This document shows, in pieces, positions 1-8,844 of a stretch of 11,268 nucleotides of DNA. Below the pieces are notes generated by a model. It was not told the origin of the DNA and did no database searches. It saw only the letters and a program-made list of their open reading frames with translations. The translations under genes were made by a program, and so were the position numbers. Within the stretch, counting starts at the first letter, position 1; each line of letters starts with the position of its first letter. This DNA comes from Anaerolineales bacterium UBA3940 (GTDB taxonomy: Bacteria > Chloroflexota > Anaerolineae > Aggregatilineales > UBA3940), in contig DGDY01000233.1 in assembly GCA_002385675.1 (NCBI GenBank), positions 1 to 11,268 of the forward strand, in the 5' to 3' direction.

Positions 1-10
1 GGCGGCCGGC

Positions 11-25
11 GGGGGGGGGGGGGGG
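11..25. repeat. Run of 15 G residues in the leading spacer
   Basis: An uninterrupted run of 15 G lies near the left edge, followed within about 40 bases by further G runs (48-51, 54-57, 61-63). The G-rich stretch resembles the ends of the intergenic repeats elsewhere in the window. A homopolymer this long may also be a sequencing or assembly artefact. Apart from it, the 164 bases before sucA show only the sucA ribosome binding site; no convincing promoter was recognised. Confidence 0.7.
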
Positions 26-155
26 TGCTTCGGTAAGCCACCGCGGTGGGGTCGGGGTGAGGGTTCGCACCCGTCTGGAATTCCGCCCGGCATTTTCGAT
101 ATCCTCAGTCCACATTTGATACCTGTTCCTGAGGCCGGAAACGAACCGAAAAGCT

Positions 156-159
156 GAGG
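156..159 (+). promoter_or_regulatory. Ribosome binding site deciding the TTG start of sucA
   Basis: GAGG lies five bases before TTG at 165. No in-frame ATG gives the conserved E1 N terminus, so the non-ATG start is preferred. The site is short, so initiation may be moderate. Confidence 0.6.
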
Positions 160-164
160 CGACC

Positions 165-2939
<2,775 letters not shown>

Positions 2940-2961
2940 CCGGGGAGAGAAGAGAAAAGCC

Positions 2962-4248
2962 ATGGCAATAGAGATTGTCGTGCCCGACCTGGGCGAATCC
3001 GTGACCGAGGCGACCGTCGCGCGCTGGCTGAAGGGCGTGGGCGAGCGGGTCGAGGCGGGCGAGCCGGTCGTTGAGTTGGAGACGGATAAAGTTAACCTGG
3101 AGGTTGGCGCGGAGCGGGCGGGCGTGCTGGCGAGCATCGCCGTGCAGGAGGGCCAAGACGTGCGGGTGGGCGACGTGCTCGGCACGGTGGACGAGAGCGC
3201 CGACGCCACTGACGCTGCCCCTCCGCCCCAGCCTGCGCCGGAGGCTGCCGAGCCTCAGCCCGCCCCTGAAGCCGAGCCCCAACCCACTCCTGAAGCCGAA
3301 CCGGCGGAACGGCAGCCCGAGCCGCCCGGCGATGGCCGCCCGAAGGCGACGCCAGTCGCACAGCGTCTTGCCGCGCAGCATGACGTGGACCTGTCGCAGG
3401 TTGAGGCGACAGGCGGAAGGGTGACGAAGGACGACGTGCAGCGCTTCATCGAGCAGCGGGGCGAGCAGCAGCGCCCACCCGCGCCTGTTAAGGAAGCGCC
3501 CGCCGCGCCTGCACCGCCACCTCCGGCCCCGGCTCTCCGCGAGCCCGACCGGCGTGAGACGCGCGAGCGCATGACCCGGCGGCGGCGCACCATCGCCCGG
3601 CGGCTTGTTGAGGCGCAGCAGACCGCCGCCATGCTGACCACCTTCAACGAGGTGGATATGAGCGCGGTGATGGCGTTGCGGAGCCGCCACAAGGAGGGCT
3701 TCAAGGAGCGGCACGGCGTCTCGCTGGGGATCGCCTCGTTCTTTGTGAAGGCCGCCGTTGGGGCGCTGAAGCAGTTCCCCCGGCTCAACGCCGAGATCGA
3801 CGGCGATGAGATCGTGTACAAGCACTACTATGATATCGGCGTGGCGATTGGCGACCCTGAAGGGCTGGTCGTGCCGGTAATCCGCGATGCGGACAAGCTG
3901 ACCTTTGCCGAGATCGAGCAGGCCATCCGCCGCTTTGTGCAGCAGTCGCAGGAGGGCACGCTCTCGCTGGCCGATCTACAGGGTGGTACGTTCACGATCA
4001 CCAATGGCGGGGTGTTTGGATCGCTGCTCAGCACGCCGATCCTCAACCCGCCGCAGGTCGGCATCCTCGGCCTGCACAAGATCGAGGATCGCCCGATTGC
4101 GCTGAACGGCGAGGTGGTCATCCGCCCGATGATGTACGTCGCGCTGAGCTACGACCATCGCATCGTCGATGGGCGCGAGGCGGTGCAGTTCCTGGTGAAG
4201 ATCAAGGAGTTGATTGAGGATCCGGAGGCGCTGCTGCTGGAGGGGTAG
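2962..4248 (+). CDS. sucB: Dihydrolipoyllysine-residue succinyltransferase, E2 of the 2-oxoglutarate dehydrogenase complex
   Basis: E2 forms the core of the complex and transfers succinyl from its lipoyl arm to CoA. The 428-residue protein has a lipoyl domain (about 2-76) with the lipoylated lysine K43 in [10 protein letters not shown] Pro/Ala/Glu linker (about 85-125) with [12 protein letters not shown] repeats follows, then a peripheral subunit-binding domain (about 128-164), a second Pro/Ala linker (about 172-192) and the catalytic domain (about 200-428). The active-site motif is SYDHRIVDG with H399 and D403. TTFNEVDM and TNGGVFGSL point to succinyl- rather than acetyltransferase, as does the sucA neighbour. 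The ATG at 2962 is chosen because it gives the canonical [13 protein letters not shown] start; an in-frame upstream extension to 2914 would overlap sucA. The 22-base gap contains purine-rich GGGGAGAGAAGAG and indicates one operon with sucA. Confidence 0.97.
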   Translation: MAIEIVVPDLGESVTEATVARWLKGVGERVEAGEPVVELETDKVNLEVGAERAGVLASIAVQEGQDVRVGDVLGTVDESADATDAAPPPQPAPEAAEPQPAPEAEPQPTPEAEPAERQPEPPGDGRPKATPVAQRLAAQHDVDLSQVEATGGRVTKDDVQRFIEQRGEQQRPPAPVKEAPAAPAPPPPAPALREPDRRETRERMTRRRRTIARRLVEAQQTAAMLTTFNEVDMSAVMALRSRHKEGFKERHGVSLGIASFFVKAAVGALKQFPRLNAEIDGDEIVYKHYYDIGVAIGDPEGLVVPVIRDADKLTFAEIEQAIRRFVQQSQEGTLSLADLQGGTFTITNGGVFGSLLSTPILNPPQVGILGLHKIEDRPIALNGEVVIRPMMYVALSYDHRIVDGREAVQFLVKIKELIEDPEALLLEG

Positions 4249-4570
4249 GGGCGGCAGGATGGAGAACAAATCCGCCGCGGCTGAACGCGCGGCTCCGGGT
4301 AGAACCCCCTCCATGCAAGCCTCCGGCTTGCCCCTCCCTCTTGCAAGGGGGAGGAAAGCGCGCGCAGCGCGCAGGTGGGGAGTACCTTGGTTTTCGGGTT
4401 AACCCCGTCGCGGCTGAACGTCGCGGCTCCCTGTGTGATGGTTCGTAGGGGCGGGTCGTGATGCGCGGTGCTCCGCATCGACCGCATTAATGGACCCACC
4501 CCTACCATATTTCTCGGCGGGCAGCCCGCAACACATAACACCCCCTCCCTGCGATGCGGGTGAGGGTTTT
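4249..4570. repeat. Convergent spacer between sucB and yihY made of hairpin repeats
   Basis: These 322 bases hold no supported gene. They contain a variant repeat unit (4274-4380) followed by a full composite repeat copy (4407-4566). The variant unit has GCCGCG/CGCGGC arms at 4274-4279 and 4288-4293, a perfect GCAAGCC/GGCTTGC hairpin (4315-4331), a near-palindrome around CTCTTGCAAGGGG (about 4333-4354) and a GCGCGC block (4358-4372). A perfect ten-base palindrome GGGTTAACCC sits at 4396-4405. Some of these hairpins may end transcription from both sides, but no clear T tract follows them. Confidence 0.75.
4407..4566. repeat. Composite intergenic repeat, copy A
   Basis: In order this copy has two GTCGCGGC arms around TGAAC (4407-4427), a 17-base spacer TCCCTGTGTGATGGTTC (4428-4444), and a 61-base palindromic element whose ends are GTAGGGGCGGGTC (4445-4457) and GACCCACCCCTAC (4493-4505, one mismatch). 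A conserved flank follows, then a CCCTC/GAGGG hairpin (4543-4566). The order and spacing match copy B at 6661-6823. Unlike the other copies, its two outer 8-base arms are direct rather than inverted. Confidence 0.85.
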
Positions 4571-5689
4571 CTACCAGTACCGCCGTGCGGAGTTCAGCAC
4601 CAGGCCGATCACCGCAAGCGCGGCGCTGACGACCATGCCGAAGAAGAACGGCGACCCGCTACGCGGCGCGGGTATGGTGGGCTGCACGGGGTACTGCACG
4701 GCACCGACCGGCTGCATCCCTCCGCCCGCGCCCGCAGGCAGCGCGCCGGTGCTGGCCCTCTGCTCCTGCGCCAGTCGGCGGCCCCACGTCTCGCCGCTGC
4801 GGGCCTCCTCCAGGTCGACCGGCGTGGCGCGCTTCTCTGCCCCCGAGCCGTAGCGCTGCGCGTATACCGCCGTAAACTCCGCGCCGATGAGGACGATCTG
4901 GGCGGAGTAGTACACCCACAGCAGGATCAGCACCAGCGACCCGGCTGCGCCAAAGACCGAGGCGGTGCTGCTGCGCGCCAGATAGAAGCCGATAAGCTGC
5001 TTGCCGATCACAAACAGCAGCGCCGTGACGATCGCCCCGATCCACACGTCTTTCCATCTGGGCCGGGCATCCGGCACGAACTTGAACATGAGCGCAAACA
5101 GGCCGGTGATGAGCACCAGCGAGAGCCCGAAGTTAAGTACGCTGATCAGGAGGTTCATGCCGGGGGCGAGGTCGACGACGAACTCGCTGAGCGCCGAGAC
5201 AGCCGCACTGACGACCAGCGACACCAGCAGCAGGAAGGCGATGCTGAGCACCATCCCGAAGGACAGCAGCCGGGAGAGGAGCATGCCCATAATGCCCCCG
5301 CGCGTCTGCTCCTCGGGCACGTCCCAGACCTGGTTCAGCGCTGCCTGTAGCTGTGTGAATGCGCCGGTCGCACCAAGAATCAGCGTCACGACACCGATAA
5401 TCGTTGCCACGATGCCGCGGCCCGGGCTGCTGGCGTTCTGGATCATCGTTTGCACCATGCCCGCCGCGTCCTCGCCGACAAGCCCAGCGATCTCGTCGAG
5501 AAGCTGGCCGCGTGCCGCTTCCTCACCCCAGACAAAGCCCGCAATGGCAATGGCGATGATCAGCATCGGCGCTAATGAAAAGACGGTGTAATACGCGAGC
5601 GCCGCTGCCAGCCGGGAGATTTTGTCTTCGCTGTACTGCTTGATCGTTTCCTTAAAGAGCGGGAATAGGTCTTTGAGCTTAAATTTCAT
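4571..5689 (-). CDS. YihY/virulence factor BrkB family inner-membrane protein with extra C-terminal tail
   Basis: This is a 372-residue polytopic membrane protein of the YihY/BrkB family, once mislabelled ribonuclease BN; its biochemical role is not established. The N-terminal KISRLAAALAYYTVFSLAPMLI and the later GATGAFTQLQAALNQVWDV are family hallmarks. About six hydrophobic segments fall near residues 26-50, 88-113, 131-160, 171-198, 208-230 and 239-265. The core ends near residue 281, close to the usual family length of about 290. A polar Gly/Pro/Gln-rich stretch follows, then a seventh hydrophobic segment (about 348-366) ending in SARRYW. The ATG at 5689 is chosen over the GTG at 5707 because GGAGG sits seven bases before it. 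The SDR gene lies 39 bases upstream on the same strand, so the two are probably co-transcribed. The stop abuts the hairpin end of repeat copy A. Confidence 0.88.
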   Translation of the reverse strand: MKFKLKDLFPLFKETIKQYSEDKISRLAAALAYYTVFSLAPMLIIAIAIAGFVWGEEAARGQLLDEIAGLVGEDAAGMVQTMIQNASSPGRGIVATIIGVVTLILGATGAFTQLQAALNQVWDVPEEQTRGGIMGMLLSRLLSFGMVLSIAFLLLVSLVVSAAVSALSEFVVDLAPGMNLLISVLNFGLSLVLITGLFALMFKFVPDARPRWKDVWIGAIVTALLFVIGKQLIGFYLARSSTASVFGAAGSLVLILLWVYYSAQIVLIGAEFTAVYAQRYGSGAEKRATPVDLEEARSGETWGRRLAQEQRASTGALPAGAGGGMQPVGAVQYPVQPTIPAPRSGSPFFFGMVVSAALAVIGLVLNSARRYW

Positions 5690-5692
5690 TGA

Positions 5693-5701
5693 CTCCCCTC
5701 C
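5693..5701 (-). promoter_or_regulatory. Ribosome binding site deciding the yihY-family start
   Basis: On the minus strand GGAGGGGAG precedes ATG 5689, with GGAGG seven bases away. The site lies inside the longer reading from the upstream GTG (5707), which argues against that start. Confidence 0.8.
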
Positions 5702-5728
5702 AACCACTCATCCCCTGCATCTGTTTCA

Positions 5729-6511
5729 TTAGCCCTGCAGCAGCGACTGCCCTCCATCGATCCAGATCGGCGTGCCGGTGATGTGGCTGGAGGCGTCCGA
5801 CGCCAGGAACAGCACAAGCTCGGCGACCTGCTCGGAGGTGCCCGGCTGCCCGTCCGTCAGCGGGATCTTGCCCTCCGGATACTCGACCGGCTCCCGCGCG
5901 TGCTCGATGTTTTCCGTCTCGGTGCTTTCCTCAATCTCCGTCTCGATCGCGCCGGGGCAGATCACGTTGACGCGTATCCGGTCCTTCGCCAGTTCCAGCG
6001 CGGTCATCTTGGCGAAGGCCACCTGTGCCGCCTTGGAGCAGGCGTAAGCTGTCGCGCCGCTGTTGCTGAACATGCGTGTGCCGTTCACCGAGGAGGTAAT
6101 GATCACCGAGCCGCCCTGCCGTCTGAGCAGGGGAAGCGCATAGCGCACCGTGAGGAACGTGCCCTTGAGGTTTACGTCGAGCGTCTTGTCCCAGTCGTCG
6201 GGGGTGAGGTCGTCGAGCGGGGCCCACTTGCCGTTGATTCCCGCGTTGGCAAACACGATATCCAGCCTGCCCCACGTCTCGTCAATCTGCTGAATGGCCT
6301 GCTGCATGTCGTCCGGCTGGGAGACGTCTGCTTCGAGGACGAGCGCCGCGCCGCCGTCTGCCTCGATCTCGTCCGCGGCTGACTCCAGTTCGTCGTGCGT
6401 GCGGCTGAGCAGGCCGACCTTCGCCCCGTGCTTGGCGAGCAGCACCGCCGCCGCCCTGCCGATCCCTGACCCCGCGCCGGTCACCAGCGCGACTCTGCCT
6501 TCCAGGTGCAT
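5729..6511 (-). CDS. Short-chain dehydrogenase/reductase (SDR), classical type, substrate unknown
   Basis: This is a 260-residue Rossmann-fold NAD(P)-dependent oxidoreductase, probably cytoplasmic. The cofactor motif TGAGSGIG lies at 11-18, the NAG motif at 89-91, and the catalytic set is N114, S141, Y156 and K160 (YACSK). The post-motif strand ends in S36-R37, which often indicates NADP(H). PGAIETEI (about 192-199) and the C-terminal WIDGGQSLLQG are typical of the classical subfamily of fatty-acyl or sugar-type reductases, but the substrate cannot be read from sequence. The ATG at 6511 (MHLEGRVALVTG) is chosen because GAGG lies eight bases upstream and it gives the usual SDR N terminus; the ATG at 6571 has no visible site. 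It is probably the first gene of an operon with the YihY-family gene. Confidence 0.93.
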   Translation of the reverse strand: MHLEGRVALVTGAGSGIGRAAAVLLAKHGAKVGLLSRTHDELESAADEIEADGGAALVLEADVSQPDDMQQAIQQIDETWGRLDIVFANAGINGKWAPLDDLTPDDWDKTLDVNLKGTFLTVRYALPLLRRQGGSVIITSSVNGTRMFSNSGATAYACSKAAQVAFAKMTALELAKDRIRVNVICPGAIETEIEESTETENIEHAREPVEYPEGKIPLTDGQPGTSEQVAELVLFLASDASSHITGTPIWIDGGQSLLQG

Positions 6512-6660
6512 ATGCTTATCCTCTACCCTGTGGTCCCCTCCGCCCGCGCCGAGTCGGCGAGCAGCGTCCATTGTTACAGTAGCATTGGTCGCCTAAAAAA
6601 GTCCCAAAGCGTGAATAAACAAATCCTAAATGGGTGATGGGGCGGGATTTGTCAGGGACC

Positions 6661-6823
6661 GCCGCGAATGAACTTCGCGACTCCCTGTGTGATGGTTTGT
6701 AGGGGCGGGTCTAATGATGCGGTCGATGCGGAGCATCGCGCGCATCACACCCGCCCCTACCATGATTTTCGGTAGACCGGACCACAGCGCGTAACACCCC
6801 CTCCCTGCGATACTGGGAGGGGG
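6661..6823. repeat. Composite intergenic repeat, copy B (best-preserved)
   Basis: In order this copy has a hairpin GCCGCGAA-TGAAC-TTCGCGAC (6661-6681, one mismatch), a 17-base spacer TCCCTGTGTGATGGTTT, and a 62-base nested palindrome (6699-6760). The palindrome has perfect 12-base ends GTAGGGGCGGGT and ACCCGCCCCTAC and inner pairs GATGCG/CGCATC and CGATGC/GCATCG around GGA. A 36-base flank shared with copy A follows, then a perfect hairpin CCCCCTCCC (6797-6805) with GGGAGGGGG (6815-6823). Confidence 0.9.
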
Positions 6824-6835
6824 TTGGGGGTGGGG
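6815..6835 (+). other. G-rich tract with G-quadruplex potential
   Basis: Four G runs of 3, 5, 5 and 4 bases are separated by loops of 1, 2 and 1 base (A, TT, T). This meets the usual G-quadruplex pattern on the plus strand. The first two runs also form the right arm of the CCCCCTCCC hairpin, so the two structures exclude each other. Confidence 0.6.
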
Positions 6836-6842
6836 CTTACCC

Positions 6843-6873
6843 TTGGCATTTTTAAGACGCGGGCTGATAGGAT
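6843..6873 (+). promoter_or_regulatory. Possible promoter for the 7006 gene
   Basis: TTGGCA (6843-6848) is followed after 19 bases by TAGGAT (6868-6873); a 16-base spacing to TGATAG is also possible. Matches are moderate and the spacing is not ideal. It sits at the right place, just after repeat copy B. Confidence 0.3.
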
Positions 6874-6881
6874 AGAAGGTA

Positions 6882-6983
6882 GCCGGTGTCTACCGGCCTT
6901 TGGCCTGCAGTGTGGGTGCAGGAAGGAGACGCGCGAGGTGATGCCCGATTTGCAGCCTGCTGGAGGCGTCCTCCGGCTGGCTG
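6882..6983 (+). promoter_or_regulatory. Hairpin-rich leader upstream of the 7006 gene
   Basis: Three stems can form in succession. They are GCCGGT/ACCGGC with a 4-base loop (6882-6897), CCTGCA/TGCAGG with a 7-base loop (6904-6922), and GGAGG/CCTCC with a 3-base loop (6962-6974) extended by CAGCC (6953-6957) with GGCTG (6979-6983). A 16-codon reading frame, ATG 6941 to TAG 6991, covers the third stem. Alternatively part of this region codes, if the 7006 gene starts at GTG 6886. Confidence 0.4.
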
Positions 6984-7005
6984 CCGGGTAGAGAGCAGGG
7001 ACATA

Positions 7006-7653
7006 ATGGTTGATAGTGACGACTTCTACCCCGACGACGACCCGATAGACGAGCGGGAGGCAGCAGCGCGCCGCATCGACCGCATCCGGCGCGGCGATAC
7101 CGGGCCGGGCCGCCCGGTGCGTCGCACGCCCGACCCTCCCGACTATGACACCGAGCTTCCGCCGTCGCGCGTGGTGTATACCGAGGAGATTGCGGAACCG
7201 GGGCCCGAGTTCGGTGGGCTGTGGGTTGCCGCGCTGCTGATCGGCGGGCTGCTGGTTGTCAGCCTGATCATCGTCGGCCTGGTGCTGGTGTTTGGCGGTT
7301 CGCCGTTTGGTGGGGCGGTCGCCCCGCCCGCGCCAACGCCCGCCCCGCCGACCGAGACGGTCGCGCCCACCATCACCCTCACCCCTGAGCCGACGCTCTC
7401 GCCAACGCCCGCCGCAACCGCGACGGTGGAAGTGCCCTTCCTGCCGCTGCCGCCGCTGACCTGCGCCTACGACTCGAACCTCGATTGCCTTGTGTACTGC
7501 AACGACCCGGCCAACATCGCGGAGTGCGAGGCAGCGGAGGACTTCGTTACCGAGCAGGGCGCAGACTTTAACTACTGGATTAGCTGCGTGTCGGAGGGTA
7601 TCTCCAGCCCGCAGGCCTGTATGGAAGAAGCGTGGCTGGCTCTCCAGCCGTAA
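7006..7653 (+). CDS. Single-span membrane protein with Pro/Thr stalk and six-cysteine outer domain
   Basis: I do not recognise a named family. The 215 residues divide clearly. A charged cytoplasmic N terminus (1-68) is rich in Asp, Arg and Pro. One transmembrane helix follows (about 72-96, very hydrophobic with no signal-peptidase pattern), then a Pro/Thr/Ala-rich stalk (about 104-150). The C-terminal domain (about 151-213) carries six cysteines at 153, 161, 165, 174, 194 and 205, probably disulphide-bonded outside the cell. Two tryptophans (191, 210) lie in it. The ATG at 7006 has AGGG five bases upstream; an alternative GTG at 6886, with AGAAGG six bases upstream, would add 40 residues overlapping the folded leader. 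The next gene begins 27 bases downstream and probably shares its transcript. The outward topology is inferred. Confidence 0.75.
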   Translation: MVDSDDFYPDDDPIDEREAAARRIDRIRRGDTGPGRPVRRTPDPPDYDTELPPSRVVYTEEIAEPGPEFGGLWVAALLIGGLLVVSLIIVGLVLVFGGSPFGGAVAPPAPTPAPPTETVAPTITLTPEPTLSPTPAATATVEVPFLPLPPLTCAYDSNLDCLVYCNDPANIAECEAAEDFVTEQGADFNYWISCVSEGISSPQACMEEAWLALQP

Positions 7654-7668
7654 GCACGCCGGGCCGAG

Positions 7669-7675
7669 AAGGAGG
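7669..7675 (+). promoter_or_regulatory. Strong ribosome binding site
   Basis: AAGGAGG lies five bases before ATG 7681. It is the best Shine-Dalgarno match in the window and suggests the small protein is translated more strongly than the gene before it. Confidence 0.8.
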
Positions 7676-7680
7676 CGCAC

Positions 7681-8049
7681 ATGCCGTGGAAAGCATCCGG
7701 GGCGACCGATCTGCCCCTCGCTGACTCCGATCGCGAGTGGGATGGTGACGCTGCGACAGAGTCAATGTTCGAGTGGGCAAGGAAGGGCGACGAGTTTAAG
7801 CCGCACAGGGTGCGGCTCGGGCATTTTGCGTATAACACGGATGATACCGAGCGCGAGTCGAGCTATAAGCTCCCGTTCGCGCATGTCATCAACGGCGAGC
7901 TAAAAGCCGTGCCGCGCGGCATCCACGCCGTTGCCGCAGTGCTTGAAGGTGCGCGCGGCGGCGTGGATCTGCCCGACGACGTGATTCGGGACATCCGCAA
8001 GAGAGTTGAAGCGTATTACGAGCGCATGGGCGAGGACGTGCCCTGGTAA
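7681..8049 (+). CDS. Small protein resembling a phage-associated domain (function unknown)
   Basis: This 122-residue soluble protein has no signal or membrane segment. The stretch SSYKLPFAHVINGELKAVPRG (about 60-80), then AAVLEGARGGVDLP (85-98) and a C-terminal helix ending YYERMGEDVPW, resembles a small module I recall as fused to or near phage prohead-protease-type proteins and also found alone in bacteria. Its function is not known to me. A strong AAGGAGG (7669-7675) lies five bases before the ATG. It is 27 bases behind the six-cysteine membrane protein, so it is probably co-transcribed. It converges on the TiaS-like gene with only six bases between the stops. No other phage gene is present, so this is more likely a domesticated domain than a prophage remnant. 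Confidence 0.8.
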   Translation: MPWKASGATDLPLADSDREWDGDAATESMFEWARKGDEFKPHRVRLGHFAYNTDDTERESSYKLPFAHVINGELKAVPRGIHAVAAVLEGARGGVDLPDDVIRDIRKRVEAYYERMGEDVPW

Positions 8050-8055
8050 GCCGCC

Positions 8056-8742
8056 TCAGTCGAGCTTGAGCGGCTCCCAGAAGCCATCTGCCCAGCGCAC
8101 AATCGCGATGGCGTTGCCGTTGCGGCGTGCCGGGCGGAGCTTGTCGGCCATCACTAGGCCGCTCGTCACCATCTGCCCGTCCACGCTCTGCACGCCGCGC
8201 ACGCCTGCCTCAAGCAGCGCCGAGACCGGCTGCAGGCCGCTAAGCTCGCGGGAGCGCCCGACGATCACGTAGCGACCGTCGTTGCCGCTGGCGGCCAGGC
8301 CAACCGCCGCCAGCGCGCCGATGACGCCATCCCGGGTGCCGCCGAGCCCCATCAGCCGGATGCCTGTTGCCTGCGCCAGTTCCCACGCCTCGCTCTGCTG
8401 GATAAGCTCACGCTTGGCCCGCCAGCCAAACTCGACCACCGCGGGCGGAACGTCATCGACGACGCACAGGCCGGGGTCGCTGCCCTCGATGAAGTTTGCC
8501 ATCATCACCTCACGGACGCGCCCGGCGATCTCGTCGATGCTGACATCTTCCGGCGCCTCGACGTGAATTGTGGCGGAGCTGTTCTTGGAGGTGCAGGGCA
8601 CGCGGGGGTCTTTCAGCAGTTGGTGCCGGGTTACACCGACCACATGCACCATGCTGGCAAGCTCTCCGGCGATGATGCGGGCCAGGTGGCCCGTACCGCG
8701 TGTGTTCAGGATGTCGGTGTCGTCAAGCCCAATGTAGATCAT
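8056..8742 (-). CDS. Short TiaS-like protein (tRNA-Ile2 2-agmatinylcytidine synthetase N-terminal homologue)
   Basis: The 228 residues resemble the N-terminal half of archaeal TiaS, which uses ATP and agmatine to modify the wobble cytidine of tRNA-Ile. The N terminus carries the kinase-like signature GLDDTD (5-10), then RGTGHLAR (15-22) and DPRVPCTSKNSSATIHVE (45-62). The second block, GGTRDGVIGALAAVG (134-148), matches the ferredoxin-like domain. Archaeal TiaS is roughly 420 residues with OB-fold and zinc-ribbon domains that contact tRNA; this protein stops before them. Most bacteria modify this tRNA with the unrelated TilS, so the role here is uncertain and modification of a small molecule is possible. 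The ATG at 8742 has a weak purine-rich upstream site (GAGAG). It stands alone on its strand. Confidence 0.7.
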   Translation of the reverse strand: MIYIGLDDTDILNTRGTGHLARIIAGELASMVHVVGVTRHQLLKDPRVPCTSKNSSATIHVEAPEDVSIDEIAGRVREVMMANFIEGSDPGLCVVDDVPPAVVEFGWRAKRELIQQSEAWELAQATGIRLMGLGGTRDGVIGALAAVGLAASGNDGRYVIVGRSRELSGLQPVSALLEAGVRGVQSVDGQMVTSGLVMADKLRPARRNGNAIAIVRWADGFWEPLKLD

Positions 8743-8743
8743 G

Positions 8744-8772
8744 TTGATATCTCTCAGGAAGTCAGGTACAAT
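8744..8772 (+). promoter_or_regulatory. Sigma-70-type promoter for the 8845-9431 operon
   Basis: TTGATA (8744-8749), exactly 17 bases, then TACAAT (8767-8772): ten of twelve consensus positions match. The expected transcription start near 8779 leaves about 65 untranslated bases before ATG 8845. It is the clearest promoter in the window and begins two bases upstream of the start codon of the oppositely oriented TiaS-like gene. Confidence 0.75.
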
Positions 8773-8844
8773 TGGTTATGGGCATATGCTCAAAACGAGG
8801 TGCTAACGTTTCGTTCACCGAGAGCGAGTTTGAAGGAGAAACTG

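Larger units (their letters stand above)
6512..7005. other. Divergent spacer with repeat, G-rich tract and structured leader
   Basis: This 494-base divergent region separates the SDR gene (-) from the six-cysteine membrane protein (+). A relatively A/T-rich stretch (about 6590-6650) is a likely place for the SDR promoter, but no strong boxes were found. Composite repeat copy B occupies 6661-6823 and a G-rich tract 6815-6835. The remainder to 7005 is a hairpin-rich leader. Confidence 0.7.

Noticed and set aside
59..73. Possible tRNA T-arm (GAGGG-TTCGCAC-CCGTC)
   Set aside because: One stem pair fails and no anticodon arm, D arm or acceptor stem fits around it; it is better seen as part of the G-rich spacer.
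4445..4505. Palindromic element as a factor-independent terminator
   Set aside because: The stem is long but no T tract follows on either strand, and the same element also sits between divergent genes, so termination is not its evident main role.
4490..5350. Plus-strand frame of 286 codons opposite the YihY-family gene
   Set aside because: It overlaps the well-supported membrane protein gene, begins inside repeat copy A, and its product is hydrophilic without domains.
5783..6382. Plus-strand frame of 199 codons opposite the SDR gene
   Set aside because: It is fully antisense to a gene with all SDR motifs and shows no family features.
6757..7680. Minus-strand frame of 307 codons opposite the six-cysteine protein gene
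   Set aside because: It runs through repeat copy B and the leader, and the product is Arg-rich without a domain; the plus-strand reading has the anchor, stalk and cysteine layout.
8563..8844. N-terminal extension of the 89-residue protein to 8563
   Set aside because: The extension is antisense to the start of the TiaS-like gene and lies across the promoter at 8744-8772; the ATG at 8845 has a good ribosome site.
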